A model generated the notes under the pieces. That model saw only the letters and a program-made list of their open reading frames with translations, made no database searches and was not told the DNA's origin. Below are positions 18,201-26,927 of a DNA stretch of 64,000 nt, in pieces (the stretch's first letter is position 1; every line of letters begins with the position of its first letter). The stretch is from the NCBI RefSeq assembly GCF_023015865.1, contig NZ_JALKBC010000007.1:186001-250000 (forward strand), written 5' to 3'. Origin of the DNA: Arenibacter sp. F26102. Lineage in GTDB: Bacteria; Bacteroidota; Bacteroidia; Flavobacteriales; Flavobacteriaceae. The position numbers and the translations under genes were made by a program.

Positions 18201-18575
18201 ATGAAAAGTATAGCAATGAAAAAATTATTAGTGGGAGCCGTATTTGGAATATTGACCCTTGCTGGCTATGGTCAGGAGAAAAATAAGAAAATGAGTTTCG
18301 AGGTCAATGGAAAATGTGTTATGTGCAAAGAAAGGATAGAGGAGGCCGCCTTAGGGGTAAAAGGTGTTAAATATGCTTTATGGGATATTCCAACGCACCA
18401 ATTATCGGTTATTATTGATGAGCGAAAAACAAATTCGATGGCAATAAAGACCGCTATTGTGGGGGTAGGTCATGATACCAAGGAATTAAAGGCTACTGAG
18501 GAGGCTTATGAAAGTGTACATCCTTGTTGCAAATATCGTGAGGATAATTCGGATGATGGACAACATCATGAGTAA
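18201..18575 (+). CDS. Periplasmic heavy-metal-associated (HMA) domain protein
   Basis: The product is 124 aa with a signal peptide (ending AGYGQ; an alternative ATG at 18216 gives MKKLLV). One HMA fold follows, with the metal-binding motif NGKCVMCKERIEEAALG (CxxC) and the typical VKGVKYALWD strand. A second Cys pair sits near the C-terminus (HPCCKYRED), followed by a His-rich tail. It should bind a soft metal such as copper in the periplasm and may pass metal to or from the neighbouring receptor. It is 25 bp downstream of the receptor gene, so they are probably co-transcribed. Confidence 0.88.
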   Translation: MKSIAMKKLLVGAVFGILTLAGYGQEKNKKMSFEVNGKCVMCKERIEEAALGVKGVKYALWDIPTHQLSVIIDERKTNSMAIKTAIVGVGHDTKELKATEEAYESVHPCCKYREDNSDDGQHHE

Positions 18576-18624
18576 ACGTTGAACGATCTGGTTGTTCTTT
18601 CTTTCGTTCAATACTTAAAACAAA

Positions 18625-18658
18625 AAACCGCATTTGGTATTCCAAATGCGGTTTTTTT
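18625..18658. terminator. Bidirectional terminator between the HMA gene and groEL
   Basis: A 13-bp perfect stem, AAACCGCATTTGG/CCAAATGCGGTTT, with a 4-base loop is flanked by A residues on the left and T residues on the right. It can serve both the plus-strand metal operon and the minus-strand groES-groEL transcript. Confidence 0.85.
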
Positions 18659-18678
18659 ATCCTTGTAAATTGTAAGTC

Positions 18679-20310
<1,632 letters not shown>

Positions 20311-20411
20311 TTAATTTCATTTATCATTCCAAATATAAACGGAATGAAATTAGTTATACTCTTTAGTTTGTTGTTTGGAATATCCCCAAATTTTAGGGAA
20401 TAAGAGCAATG

Positions 20412-20690
20412 TTATATAATTGCTAAAATGTCGCTTTCGCGCATCATAAGATATTCTGTGCCTTCAAGTTTTAACTCGGTGCCGGCATACTTACCGTATA
20501 ATACCGTGTCTCCAACTTTAACGGTTACTTTTTCATCTTTGGTACCAGGACCAACGGCAACTACTTTGCCTTTTTGTGGTTTTTCTTTTGCGGTATCTGG
20601 GATGTAAAGACCTGATGCAGTCTTTGTTTCGGCAGCCATAGGTTCTATTAGAACTCTATCCGCTAATGGTTTAATGCTAACTTTAGCCAT
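20412..20690 (-). CDS. groS: Co-chaperonin GroES (10 kDa)
   Basis: GroES caps the GroEL ring. The 92-aa protein has the expected ISPLADRV-type start ([12 protein letters not shown]), the mobile loop around residues 18-32 ([14 protein letters not shown]) and GKVVAVGPG. It is the first gene of groES-groEL. A GG-N10-GC element resembling a sigma-54 promoter lies 39 bp upstream of its start. Confidence 0.97.
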   Translation of the reverse strand: MAKVSIKPLADRVLIEPMAAETKTASGLYIPDTAKEKPQKGKVVAVGPGTKDEKVTVKVGDTVLYGKYAGTELKLEGTEYLMMRESDILAII

Positions 20691-20728
20691 ATTATTTAGA
20701 TTTTATGTTTTTAAGTTTGATTATTGTA

Positions 20729-20744
20729 GGCAGAAATTATGCCA
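20729..20744 (-). promoter_or_regulatory. Putative sigma-54 (-24/-12) promoter of groES-groEL
   Basis: Read on the minus strand, the segment is TGGCATAATTTCTGCC. It matches the sigma-54 pattern TGGCAY-N5-TTGC, with GG and GC exactly ten bases apart and a single mismatch in the -12 block. The predicted start of transcription, around 20719, would give a leader of about 29 bases. A sigma-54 activator gene lies about 2 kb away (22691-23959). Confidence 0.5.
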
Positions 20745-20773
20745 TTGCCTTAAAACTGACACTTTGTTAAAAC

Positions 20774-20808
20774 AAAAATGCCAGCTTGTCACGTAAGCTG
20801 GCATTTTT
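20774..20808 (-). terminator. Terminator after secG
   Basis: A 14-bp perfect inverted repeat, AAAAATGCCAGCTT/AAGCTGGCATTTTT, with a 7-base loop lies 27 bp downstream of the secG stop. The A/T runs on both sides allow function in either direction. It insulates groES from the miaB-secG operon. Confidence 0.85.
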
Positions 20809-20834
20809 AATATTTTAAATGTGTTTTCTCTTAC

Positions 20835-21203
20835 TTATTGAGCACTGTCGGTATTATTTGTACCGTTAGTGGCAGGTGCAGAGATAGGTGTTTCCGGTAA
20901 GGCATCGGGTGCTGTGGTTTCAATAGGATCCCCATTAAGTAATTTTGAATCGGAATCACTGAAACTGCCCTTTATTGCTACATTGGAAAGTAAAATTAAA
21001 ACAACCAATATAGTTGCCAATGTCCAAGTACTTTTATCCAAAAAGTCTCCAGTTTTTTTTACCCCTCCAACAATTTGGGTTCCGCCTCCACCGAAAGAAG
21101 AAGACAATCCACCACCTTTAGGGTTTTGTACCATAATAACAAGCATCAATAGGATGCAAACTAGGATGATAAGTACCAAGAATATTGTAAACGTTGTATT
21201 CAT
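20835..21203 (-). CDS. secG: Preprotein translocase subunit SecG
   Basis: SecG is the small accessory subunit of the SecYEG channel. Two hydrophobic helices (residues 2-24 and about 58-76) flank the conserved cytoplasmic loop MVQNPKGGGLSSSFGGG, the family signature. The Thr/Pro-rich tail (to residue 122) is an extension I associate with Bacteroidota SecG. The gene closes the miaB operon, three bases after the TPR gene. Confidence 0.95.
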   Translation of the reverse strand: MNTTFTIFLVLIILVCILLMLVIMVQNPKGGGLSSSFGGGGTQIVGGVKKTGDFLDKSTWTLATILVVLILLSNVAIKGSFSDSDSKLLNGDPIETTAPDALPETPISAPATNGTNNTDSAQ

Positions 21204-21206
21204 TAT

Positions 21207-22136
21207 TTAATTATTTTCTTGTTGTATCTTTTCTACCGCTTTAATTCGGTCTGCAAAGAAACTACTTTTTTCTGGATATTTCAAACTTAAAATTTTGTAA
21301 GCCTGAATGGCCTTTTTATACTTCTTTTGTTCCAAATATACTTTGGCCAAAGTAGCGGTCATTAATTCATTTTTATCAAAGGTAAGTGAGTCCTTGATAA
21401 GTACTTTGGTCGAATTTGGCTTAGGTACAATTTTGGGGTTTGTTTCAATAAATTTGTCGATTTGATCAAATTTTTTCTTTTTCAGCCTGTCTTCTTTAGG
21501 GTTCGATTTAGGCTGCTTAGTATGTGCTATCTTCTTTGCAGTGTCGGATTCCGACTTCGGTTTTTGTGTCTCTTTAGAGGTTAACTGGAGCCATTCCCCA
21601 AATGAATACTTCTCTTTTTTGGTAAAATTCAATGGTTTCCCGATTTCCAGTGCCTCTTCAGCTTTTTTTTTATCGTCGGAAATAGATTTGTCAATTTCTG
21701 GGTCTTTGGAGGAAAAAAGGGAGGGATCCAGAATATTGTCTGCGTCCTTTACTGTCCTGGGCAAGGGTTCGTCTTCCGATTCTTCGATCAGTGCGCTTTC
21801 TTCTTTAAAATCCGAAACTATCTCCTCAGAAATGGTTGGAGTATCATTTAAGGTAGTGGCTTTGCCCAAAATAGAATCGGCGATGGTATTTTGTAGAAAA
21901 TCTTTAGAGGTAATAAAATCGAAAAGAATATCCCTGTCTGCCGTATAGGCTGCGGTTAGCTTAAGGGCATTGTTGTATTTAAAACTGTTGAGGTTTTTAA
22001 GGCCTTTTAGGTGCATGGCCCTGGCGGCCTGGAAATAAGGGTACTCGGCCAGTACATCTTCCAGTTGATTGGTCTGCACAGGGGAAACCACTTTGTCAGG
22101 GTTCTGCAATAAATATGTAAATTCCTGTACGTTCAT
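21207..22136 (-). CDS. Tetratricopeptide-repeat protein of the miaB-secG operon
   Basis: The product is a 309-aa soluble protein. Its N-terminal domain (about residues 1-85, with EFTYLLQNPDKV and LAEYPYFQAARAMHL) looks conserved. A long acidic and Lys-rich linker follows, and a C-terminal TPR-like pair ends it (TATLAKVYLEQKKYKKAIQAY and YPEKSSFFADRI). No signal peptide is present. From memory, the same gene is found between lptE and secG in other Flavobacteriia; no function is known. It may be a scaffold in envelope biogenesis. Gaps of three bases on both sides indicate tight co-transcription. Confidence 0.75.
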   Translation of the reverse strand: MNVQEFTYLLQNPDKVVSPVQTNQLEDVLAEYPYFQAARAMHLKGLKNLNSFKYNNALKLTAAYTADRDILFDFITSKDFLQNTIADSILGKATTLNDTPTISEEIVSDFKEESALIEESEDEPLPRTVKDADNILDPSLFSSKDPEIDKSISDDKKKAEEALEIGKPLNFTKKEKYSFGEWLQLTSKETQKPKSESDTAKKIAHTKQPKSNPKEDRLKKKKFDQIDKFIETNPKIVPKPNSTKVLIKDSLTFDKNELMTATLAKVYLEQKKYKKAIQAYKILSLKYPEKSSFFADRIKAVEKIQQENN

Positions 22137-22139
22137 AAA

Positions 22140-22658
22140 TTACCAATCTGCCAATGATTTATTAAAAATATCTTGGGTTATACGTTCAAAAATTATTTGA
22201 TGTGCTTCGTCCTTAACACTAGCCAATTGCGAATTGGCAGGATAGTCGTAAAAGAAGGAAAACCGTTGTTCAAAGTCGACGTCTTCCTTGGTATTGTTAA
22301 AGAACCTTACATTTACCCCTATACTCAGCCTGTTTTGTGCAGCTGTTTGCTGGGAGGTGGCAGACATAGGGGAAATCCGATATTCCACAATTTCACCTTC
22401 GTACAGCAAATCCCCATTGGATTTAACAAGGTCCAGGCTAGTCTGGTTTAAAATTAAATCCTGAAGTGACAAGGTAAAATCCCTATCCATTCCAGGTTCA
22501 AAAGTAGACCCCGGATTTTGGGAGGCGTAATTCTGAAAATAATTTACCTGAAAGGTTTTTGCAGTTCCTACGTCACCCCCGGTAAAGTTGTAGATACCGC
22601 ATCCAGAAATGCTTGCCACCAATACAAGCATTAAAATAATATGTTTATTCTTGGTCAT
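22140..22658 (-). CDS. lptE: LptE-family LPS-assembly lipoprotein
   Basis: This is an outer-membrane lipoprotein expected to plug and stabilise the LptD translocon for LPS export. It has a lipoprotein signal (SISGCGIYNF, Cys20), then KTFQVNYFQNYAS and TLSLQDLILNQTSLDLV, features of the Bacteroidota LptE family, and the RLSIGVNVRFFNN strand. Length 172 aa is typical. Position between the sigma-54 activator and the TPR gene in the miaB operon supports the call. Confidence 0.85.
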   Translation of the reverse strand: MTKNKHIILMLVLVASISGCGIYNFTGGDVGTAKTFQVNYFQNYASQNPGSTFEPGMDRDFTLSLQDLILNQTSLDLVKSNGDLLYEGEIVEYRISPMSATSQQTAAQNRLSIGVNVRFFNNTKEDVDFEQRFSFFYDYPANSQLASVKDEAHQIIFERITQDIFNKSLADW

Positions 22659-22690
22659 TAATTTCTTTTTGTATTTTTTACTGCCTACTG

Positions 22691-23959
22691 TTAAAGGTCG
22701 TACTGTTTTATTTTACGGTAAAGGGTGCGTTCCGAGATGCCCAATTCTGCCGAGGCTGCTTTTCTTTTGCCCTTATTTCGTTCCAAGGATTTTTTTATGA
22801 GCTCTATTTCCTTATCCTGTAAAGATAGGGTTTCTTCCTCTTCTATCTCCTCTGCAAAATCATACTTATCTACTTGGGGAGTTTTAACTATTGGTTTTTC
22901 TGTATATGGCTCGGGAAGCTGTAAAATTTTATTTGTGTTTTCCTCTTGCTCCGTATAGTCCTCCTCATCATCACCATAGATTTTTCGGATAAGATTTTCG
23001 TTTTCCTCCTGAACTTTCTCGCTGTCGTTGTGTTTAAGCAACTCCAGTGTTAATTTTTTTAAATCGTTCAAGTCGCCTTTCATATCAAAAAGCACTTTGT
23101 ACAATATTTCCCTTTCTGTGCTAAAATCACCCTCTTTTTTATCTTTTCCAATAACGGCCGGTAAATTGGTGTTGCTTGAATTGGGTAGGTAGCCATTTAA
23201 AGTAGCTAGGCTAATAAGTCTGCTTTCCTCCAGGACAGAAACCTGCTCCGCAATATTCCTTAACTGTCTAATGTTTCCAGGCCACCTGTATTTTAATAAC
23301 AATTGTACCGCATCATCATCCAGGCGGATAGTGGGCATTTTATATTTCTGACCAAAATCTGACGCAAATTTCCTAAATAATAAGTGTATGTCTTCCTTGC
23401 GCTCGCGTAAGGGGGGAATGTTAATTTCAACAGTACTTAGACGATAATATAGATCTTCCCTAAATTTCTCTTTTTTAATGGCTTCGAACATGTGGATATT
23501 GGTGGCAGCCACTATTCTTACGTCTGTTTTTTGTACTTGGGAGGAGCCTACTTTTAAAAATTCACCATTCTCCAACACCCTTAAAAGGCGTACTTGGGTG
23601 GTCAATGGCAGTTCTCCGACTTCATCCAAAAAAATGGTCCCACCATCGGCTACCTCAAAATAACCGCTTCTAGTGCCCGTAGCTCCAGTAAAGGCACCTT
23701 TTTCATGTCCAAAAAGTTCGCTGTCTATGGTGCCTTCGGGAATGGCCCCGCAGTTGACTGCTATATATTTGGCATGTTTTCTATGCGAAAGGGAGTGAAT
23801 TATTTTTGGAATAGCTTCCTTTCCAACACCGCTTTCACCGGTTACCAATACGGAGATATCCGTCGGTGCCACTTGGATGGCTTTTTCAATGGCACGATTA
23901 AGTTTTACATCGTTGCCAATTATTTCAAAGCGCTGTTTAATTGATTGAATCGATTCCAT
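22691..23959 (-). CDS. Sigma-54-dependent transcriptional activator (AAA+), no receiver domain
   Basis: This is a bacterial enhancer-binding protein that should hydrolyse ATP to open RpoN promoters. The AAA+ core begins almost at the N-terminus: Walker A GESGVGKE at about residues 40-47, the sigma-54 loop GAFTGATG near 87, Walker B GGTIFLDEVGEL near 106, and the arginine-finger segment FREDLYYRL. A linker of about 100 residues, rich in Glu and Asp, separates it from a C-terminal Fis-type helix-turn-helix (AASAELGISERTLYRKIKQY). There is no receiver or GAF domain, so the sensing input is unknown. It lies 3 bp downstream of miaB. The groES promoter is one candidate target. Confidence 0.93.
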   Translation of the reverse strand: MESIQSIKQRFEIIGNDVKLNRAIEKAIQVAPTDISVLVTGESGVGKEAIPKIIHSLSHRKHAKYIAVNCGAIPEGTIDSELFGHEKGAFTGATGTRSGYFEVADGGTIFLDEVGELPLTTQVRLLRVLENGEFLKVGSSQVQKTDVRIVAATNIHMFEAIKKEKFREDLYYRLSTVEINIPPLRERKEDIHLLFRKFASDFGQKYKMPTIRLDDDAVQLLLKYRWPGNIRQLRNIAEQVSVLEESRLISLATLNGYLPNSSNTNLPAVIGKDKKEGDFSTEREILYKVLFDMKGDLNDLKKLTLELLKHNDSEKVQEENENLIRKIYGDDEEDYTEQEENTNKILQLPEPYTEKPIVKTPQVDKYDFAEEIEEEETLSLQDKEIELIKKSLERNKGKRKAASAELGISERTLYRKIKQYDL

Positions 23960-23962
23960 CTT

Positions 23963-25420
23963 CTAATTGTTATTGGAATATCCCACAGGTCTTCCTATTA
24001 ATGTGCCCGATGTGCAGTCTGTAATTTCGACCTTTACAAAATCGCCCTTTTTATAGTTTTCCTTAGGAAATATCACAACAAAACTTTGGGAGTTCCTGCC
24101 CATCCAATCCAAGTCGGATTTTTTGGAAGATCCCTCTATCAAGACCTCTACAGTTTTTCCAAGTTGTTGTTTGCTCCTGATATGACTGTGTTCCCTTTGC
24201 AGTGCAATGATCTCCGTTAATCTTCGGTTTTTTACCTCTTGGGGCACGTCGTCTGCCATATTTCTGGCCGCAGCAGTGCCAGGCCTTTCGGAATAGGCGT
24301 ACATATACCCATAATCATATTGTATCTCCTGCATTAAGGACAGCGTATCCTGATGGTCTTCTTCCGTTTCGGACGGAAAGCCGGTGATCATGTCCTGGGA
24401 TATGGTGCAATCCGGAATTATTTCCTTAATATTTTTAACCAGTTCCAGATATTCTTCCCTGGTGTGTAATCTGTTCATTTCCTTTAAAATCCTATTGCTG
24501 CCGCTTTGCACGGGCAAATGAATGTAATTACAGATGTTTTGATATTTTGCTACAATTCTAACTACATCCAGCGTCATATCCTGTGGATTGGAAGTAGAAA
24601 ATCGGATACGCAATTTTGGTTGCGCCAAAGCTACCAATTCCAATAGATTGGAAAAATTAACAGCTGTGGCTTTTTGCATTTCCGTCGCTTTTTCGAACCC
24701 TTTTTTTAACCCACCGCCATACCAAAGGTAGCTGTCCACATTCTGTCCCAATAGTGTAATTTCCTTAAATCCTTTACTGGCAAGGTCGTTTACTTCTTCT
24801 AAAATAGATTGTGGGTCTCGGCTGCGTTCCCGTCCCCGGGTAAAGGGCACTACGCAAAAAGTACACATATTATCACAACCACGGGTAATGGATACAAAGG
24901 CGGTAACGCCATTGGTATTGAGACGTACTGGGGAAATATCCCCGTAGGTTTCCTCTTTGGACAGAATTACGTTTACTGCATTTCTGCCATCATCTACCTC
25001 TTGAATAAGATTGGGCAAGTCCTTATATGCATCCGGACCTACTACCATATCCACAATTTTTTCTTCCTCCAGTAATTTGGTTTTTAGCCTTTCTGCCATA
25101 CAGCCAAGAACACCTACCTTCATATGCGGCCTGTGTCTTTTTACGGCATTGAACTTTTCCAATCGCTTGCGAATGGTGAGTTCCGCCTTTTCGCGAATAG
25201 AGCAGGTATTTACCAATACCAAGTCGGCATCCTCTAAATCCTGGGTAGTACTAAAGCCTTCATTGGCCAGTATAGAGGCAACAATTTCACTATCTGAAAA
25301 GTTCATGGCACAACCATAACTTTCTATATATAGTTTTCTGGTGCTATTTTTCTTTTCCGCAATGGTTATGGCTGTTCCTTGAACAGATTCGTCTATAGTC
25401 TTCTCCATTTTATTATGCAT
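23963..25420 (-). CDS. miaB: tRNA-2-methylthio-N6-dimethylallyladenosine synthase MiaB
   Basis: MiaB is a radical-SAM methylthiotransferase that modifies A37 of tRNAs. The N-terminal UPF0004 domain has its three cluster cysteines in [21 protein letters not shown] and LGCMAERL. The radical SAM core has [13 protein letters not shown] (CxxxCxxC) near residue 175, and a TRAM domain lies at about 410-475. The 485-aa length is usual. It is the first gene of the miaB-activator-lptE-TPR-secG operon. Confidence 0.97.
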   Translation of the reverse strand: MHNKMEKTIDESVQGTAITIAEKKNSTRKLYIESYGCAMNFSDSEIVASILANEGFSTTQDLEDADLVLVNTCSIREKAELTIRKRLEKFNAVKRHRPHMKVGVLGCMAERLKTKLLEEEKIVDMVVGPDAYKDLPNLIQEVDDGRNAVNVILSKEETYGDISPVRLNTNGVTAFVSITRGCDNMCTFCVVPFTRGRERSRDPQSILEEVNDLASKGFKEITLLGQNVDSYLWYGGGLKKGFEKATEMQKATAVNFSNLLELVALAQPKLRIRFSTSNPQDMTLDVVRIVAKYQNICNYIHLPVQSGSNRILKEMNRLHTREEYLELVKNIKEIIPDCTISQDMITGFPSETEEDHQDTLSLMQEIQYDYGYMYAYSERPGTAAARNMADDVPQEVKNRRLTEIIALQREHSHIRSKQQLGKTVEVLIEGSSKKSDLDWMGRNSQSFVVIFPKENYKKGDFVKVEITDCTSGTLIGRPVGYSNNN

Positions 25421-25562
25421 TCATCGTCATCATTAAGAGTTTGCAAAGATAGTATTATATGGCTAAATATGACATATTGACAGTTAAAAATTTCTCAAAA
25501 ATCCACGCAACTTTATAAGCCTAATGGTATCTTTTCAGAGTAATCCCAATAACTTTATGACT

Positions 25563-26810
25563 ATGAGAAACATAATAATACTTTTTTTTGTACTGGCTAC
25601 GCTTGGGATTGTTTCCTGTAATGATGAGGATGATGGCAAATATGCCGAGTACTTGGTGGCCAAGCCGTTAACCATGAGCAAAGCCGAATTTAAGAAGGAT
25701 GTAGATATCATAGCCCCCATTCCTTTGAATGAATCCGGAAAAATTTATGTCTATGGGGAATTTATATTTGTCAATGACAAATATAGAGGGGTTCACGTAG
25801 TGGATAATAGCGATCCCAAAGCCCCTAAGAAAATAGCCTTTATTAAAATACCAGGAAACGTTGATGTCTCTGTAAAGGGCGATTATTTATATGCCGATAG
25901 TATTACCGATTTGATCGTTCTGGATATATCCGATATCAATAATGTTAAAATGGTAAACCGTTTGGAGGATGTTCTAAGGGATAATGTGGTTTTTCCTTTT
26001 GAGGTAGATATTTATGAATGGCAGGGTATAGACTATCAGAACGACATTGTTATTGGATGGGAAACAGTAAAGGAAAGAAGGCTAATTGAAGAAGTGGAAG
26101 TTCAGTTTTCACGTGAGTTTGATGTTATGCTGGCCAATGCCACCCAAAATGCGGTACCTACTGGCCAAGGCGGATCTTTGGCGCGCTTTAAAATAGTAAA
26201 CGACTATTTATATGCCGTGGATAGTCATAATATTAATGTATTCAATATTCAAGACATGGAGAATCCAAAGGATTTGGAGGATGTGTACGCAGGTTTTGAT
26301 ATTGAAACAATCTTTAGTAGAGGTGATCAATTATTTTTAGGGAGCATGCGCGGAATGTATATTTATGATATCTCATCTCCGGCCACGCCTACCTTGATTT
26401 CCGAATTTCAGCACGGAACAGCCTGTGATCCTGTAGTGGTTGATGGTGATTTTGCCTATGTAACCTTAAGGGGAGGCAATATGTGCGGTGCCACGGAAAG
26501 TGGGCTCTTTATCGTAGACATTTCAGATATAACAAATCCCGAATTGGTCAAGACCTATCCAATGGATGGCCCTTATGGCTTGGGGATAAAAGCCGAAAAA
26601 CTATTTGTTTGTGACGGGACTTCGGGACTTAAGGTCTATGATAAAACCGATGTTCAAAATTTGATACAGCTGAATCATTTTAAAGATATTAATACGTTTG
26701 ATGTTATTCCCATGGAGGATAATTTGCTGATGATCGGGGAAGAAGTCATTTATCAATATGAATATTTGGAAAATAAAATAAAGCTGATAAGCACATTTAA
26801 GCTTGGTTAA
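25563..26810 (+). CDS. LVIVD-repeat lipoprotein (beta-propeller-like)
   Basis: The product is a surface or periplasmic lipoprotein of about 415 aa. The chosen ATG gives MRNIIILFFVLATLGIVSC with a lipobox at VSC; an upstream ATG at 25524 would add a polar extension in front of the signal. The body contains repeated strands of the LVIVD type, such as YVYGEFIFVNDKYRGVHVVD, LYADSITDLIVLDISD, LFLGSMRGMYIYDIS and FAYVTLRGGNMCG, consistent with a propeller. No catalytic motif is visible. It is monocistronic, ending at a terminator. The function is unknown. Confidence 0.8.
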   Translation: MRNIIILFFVLATLGIVSCNDEDDGKYAEYLVAKPLTMSKAEFKKDVDIIAPIPLNESGKIYVYGEFIFVNDKYRGVHVVDNSDPKAPKKIAFIKIPGNVDVSVKGDYLYADSITDLIVLDISDINNVKMVNRLEDVLRDNVVFPFEVDIYEWQGIDYQNDIVIGWETVKERRLIEEVEVQFSREFDVMLANATQNAVPTGQGGSLARFKIVNDYLYAVDSHNINVFNIQDMENPKDLEDVYAGFDIETIFSRGDQLFLGSMRGMYIYDISSPATPTLISEFQHGTACDPVVVDGDFAYVTLRGGNMCGATESGLFIVDISDITNPELVKTYPMDGPYGLGIKAEKLFVCDGTSGLKVYDKTDVQNLIQLNHFKDINTFDVIPMEDNLLMIGEEVIYQYEYLENKIKLISTFKLG

Positions 26811-26826
26811 CAGCTGCGAAATAATT

Positions 26827-26857
26827 AAAAACACCCCTTGAAATAGGGGTGTTTTTT
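26827..26857 (+). terminator. Terminator after the LVIVD lipoprotein gene
   Basis: An 11-bp stem, AAAAACACCCC/GGGGTGTTTTT, with an 8-base loop and a run of seven T residues begins 17 bp after the stop codon. Confidence 0.85.
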
Positions 26858-26900
26858 TGTAGTGGTACAAATGAAAATCCGTTAAATAAAAAAATTGATA

Positions 26901-26908
26901 TACTTTTG
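26901..26908 (+). promoter_or_regulatory. Putative Bacteroidota -7 box of topA
   Basis: The octamer TACTTTTG fits TAnnTTTG exactly and lies 19 bp before the topA ATG, directly after a terminator. No clear -33 TTTG is visible. Confidence 0.4.
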
Positions 26909-26927
26909 TGTCACCAAAAACTAGTTA

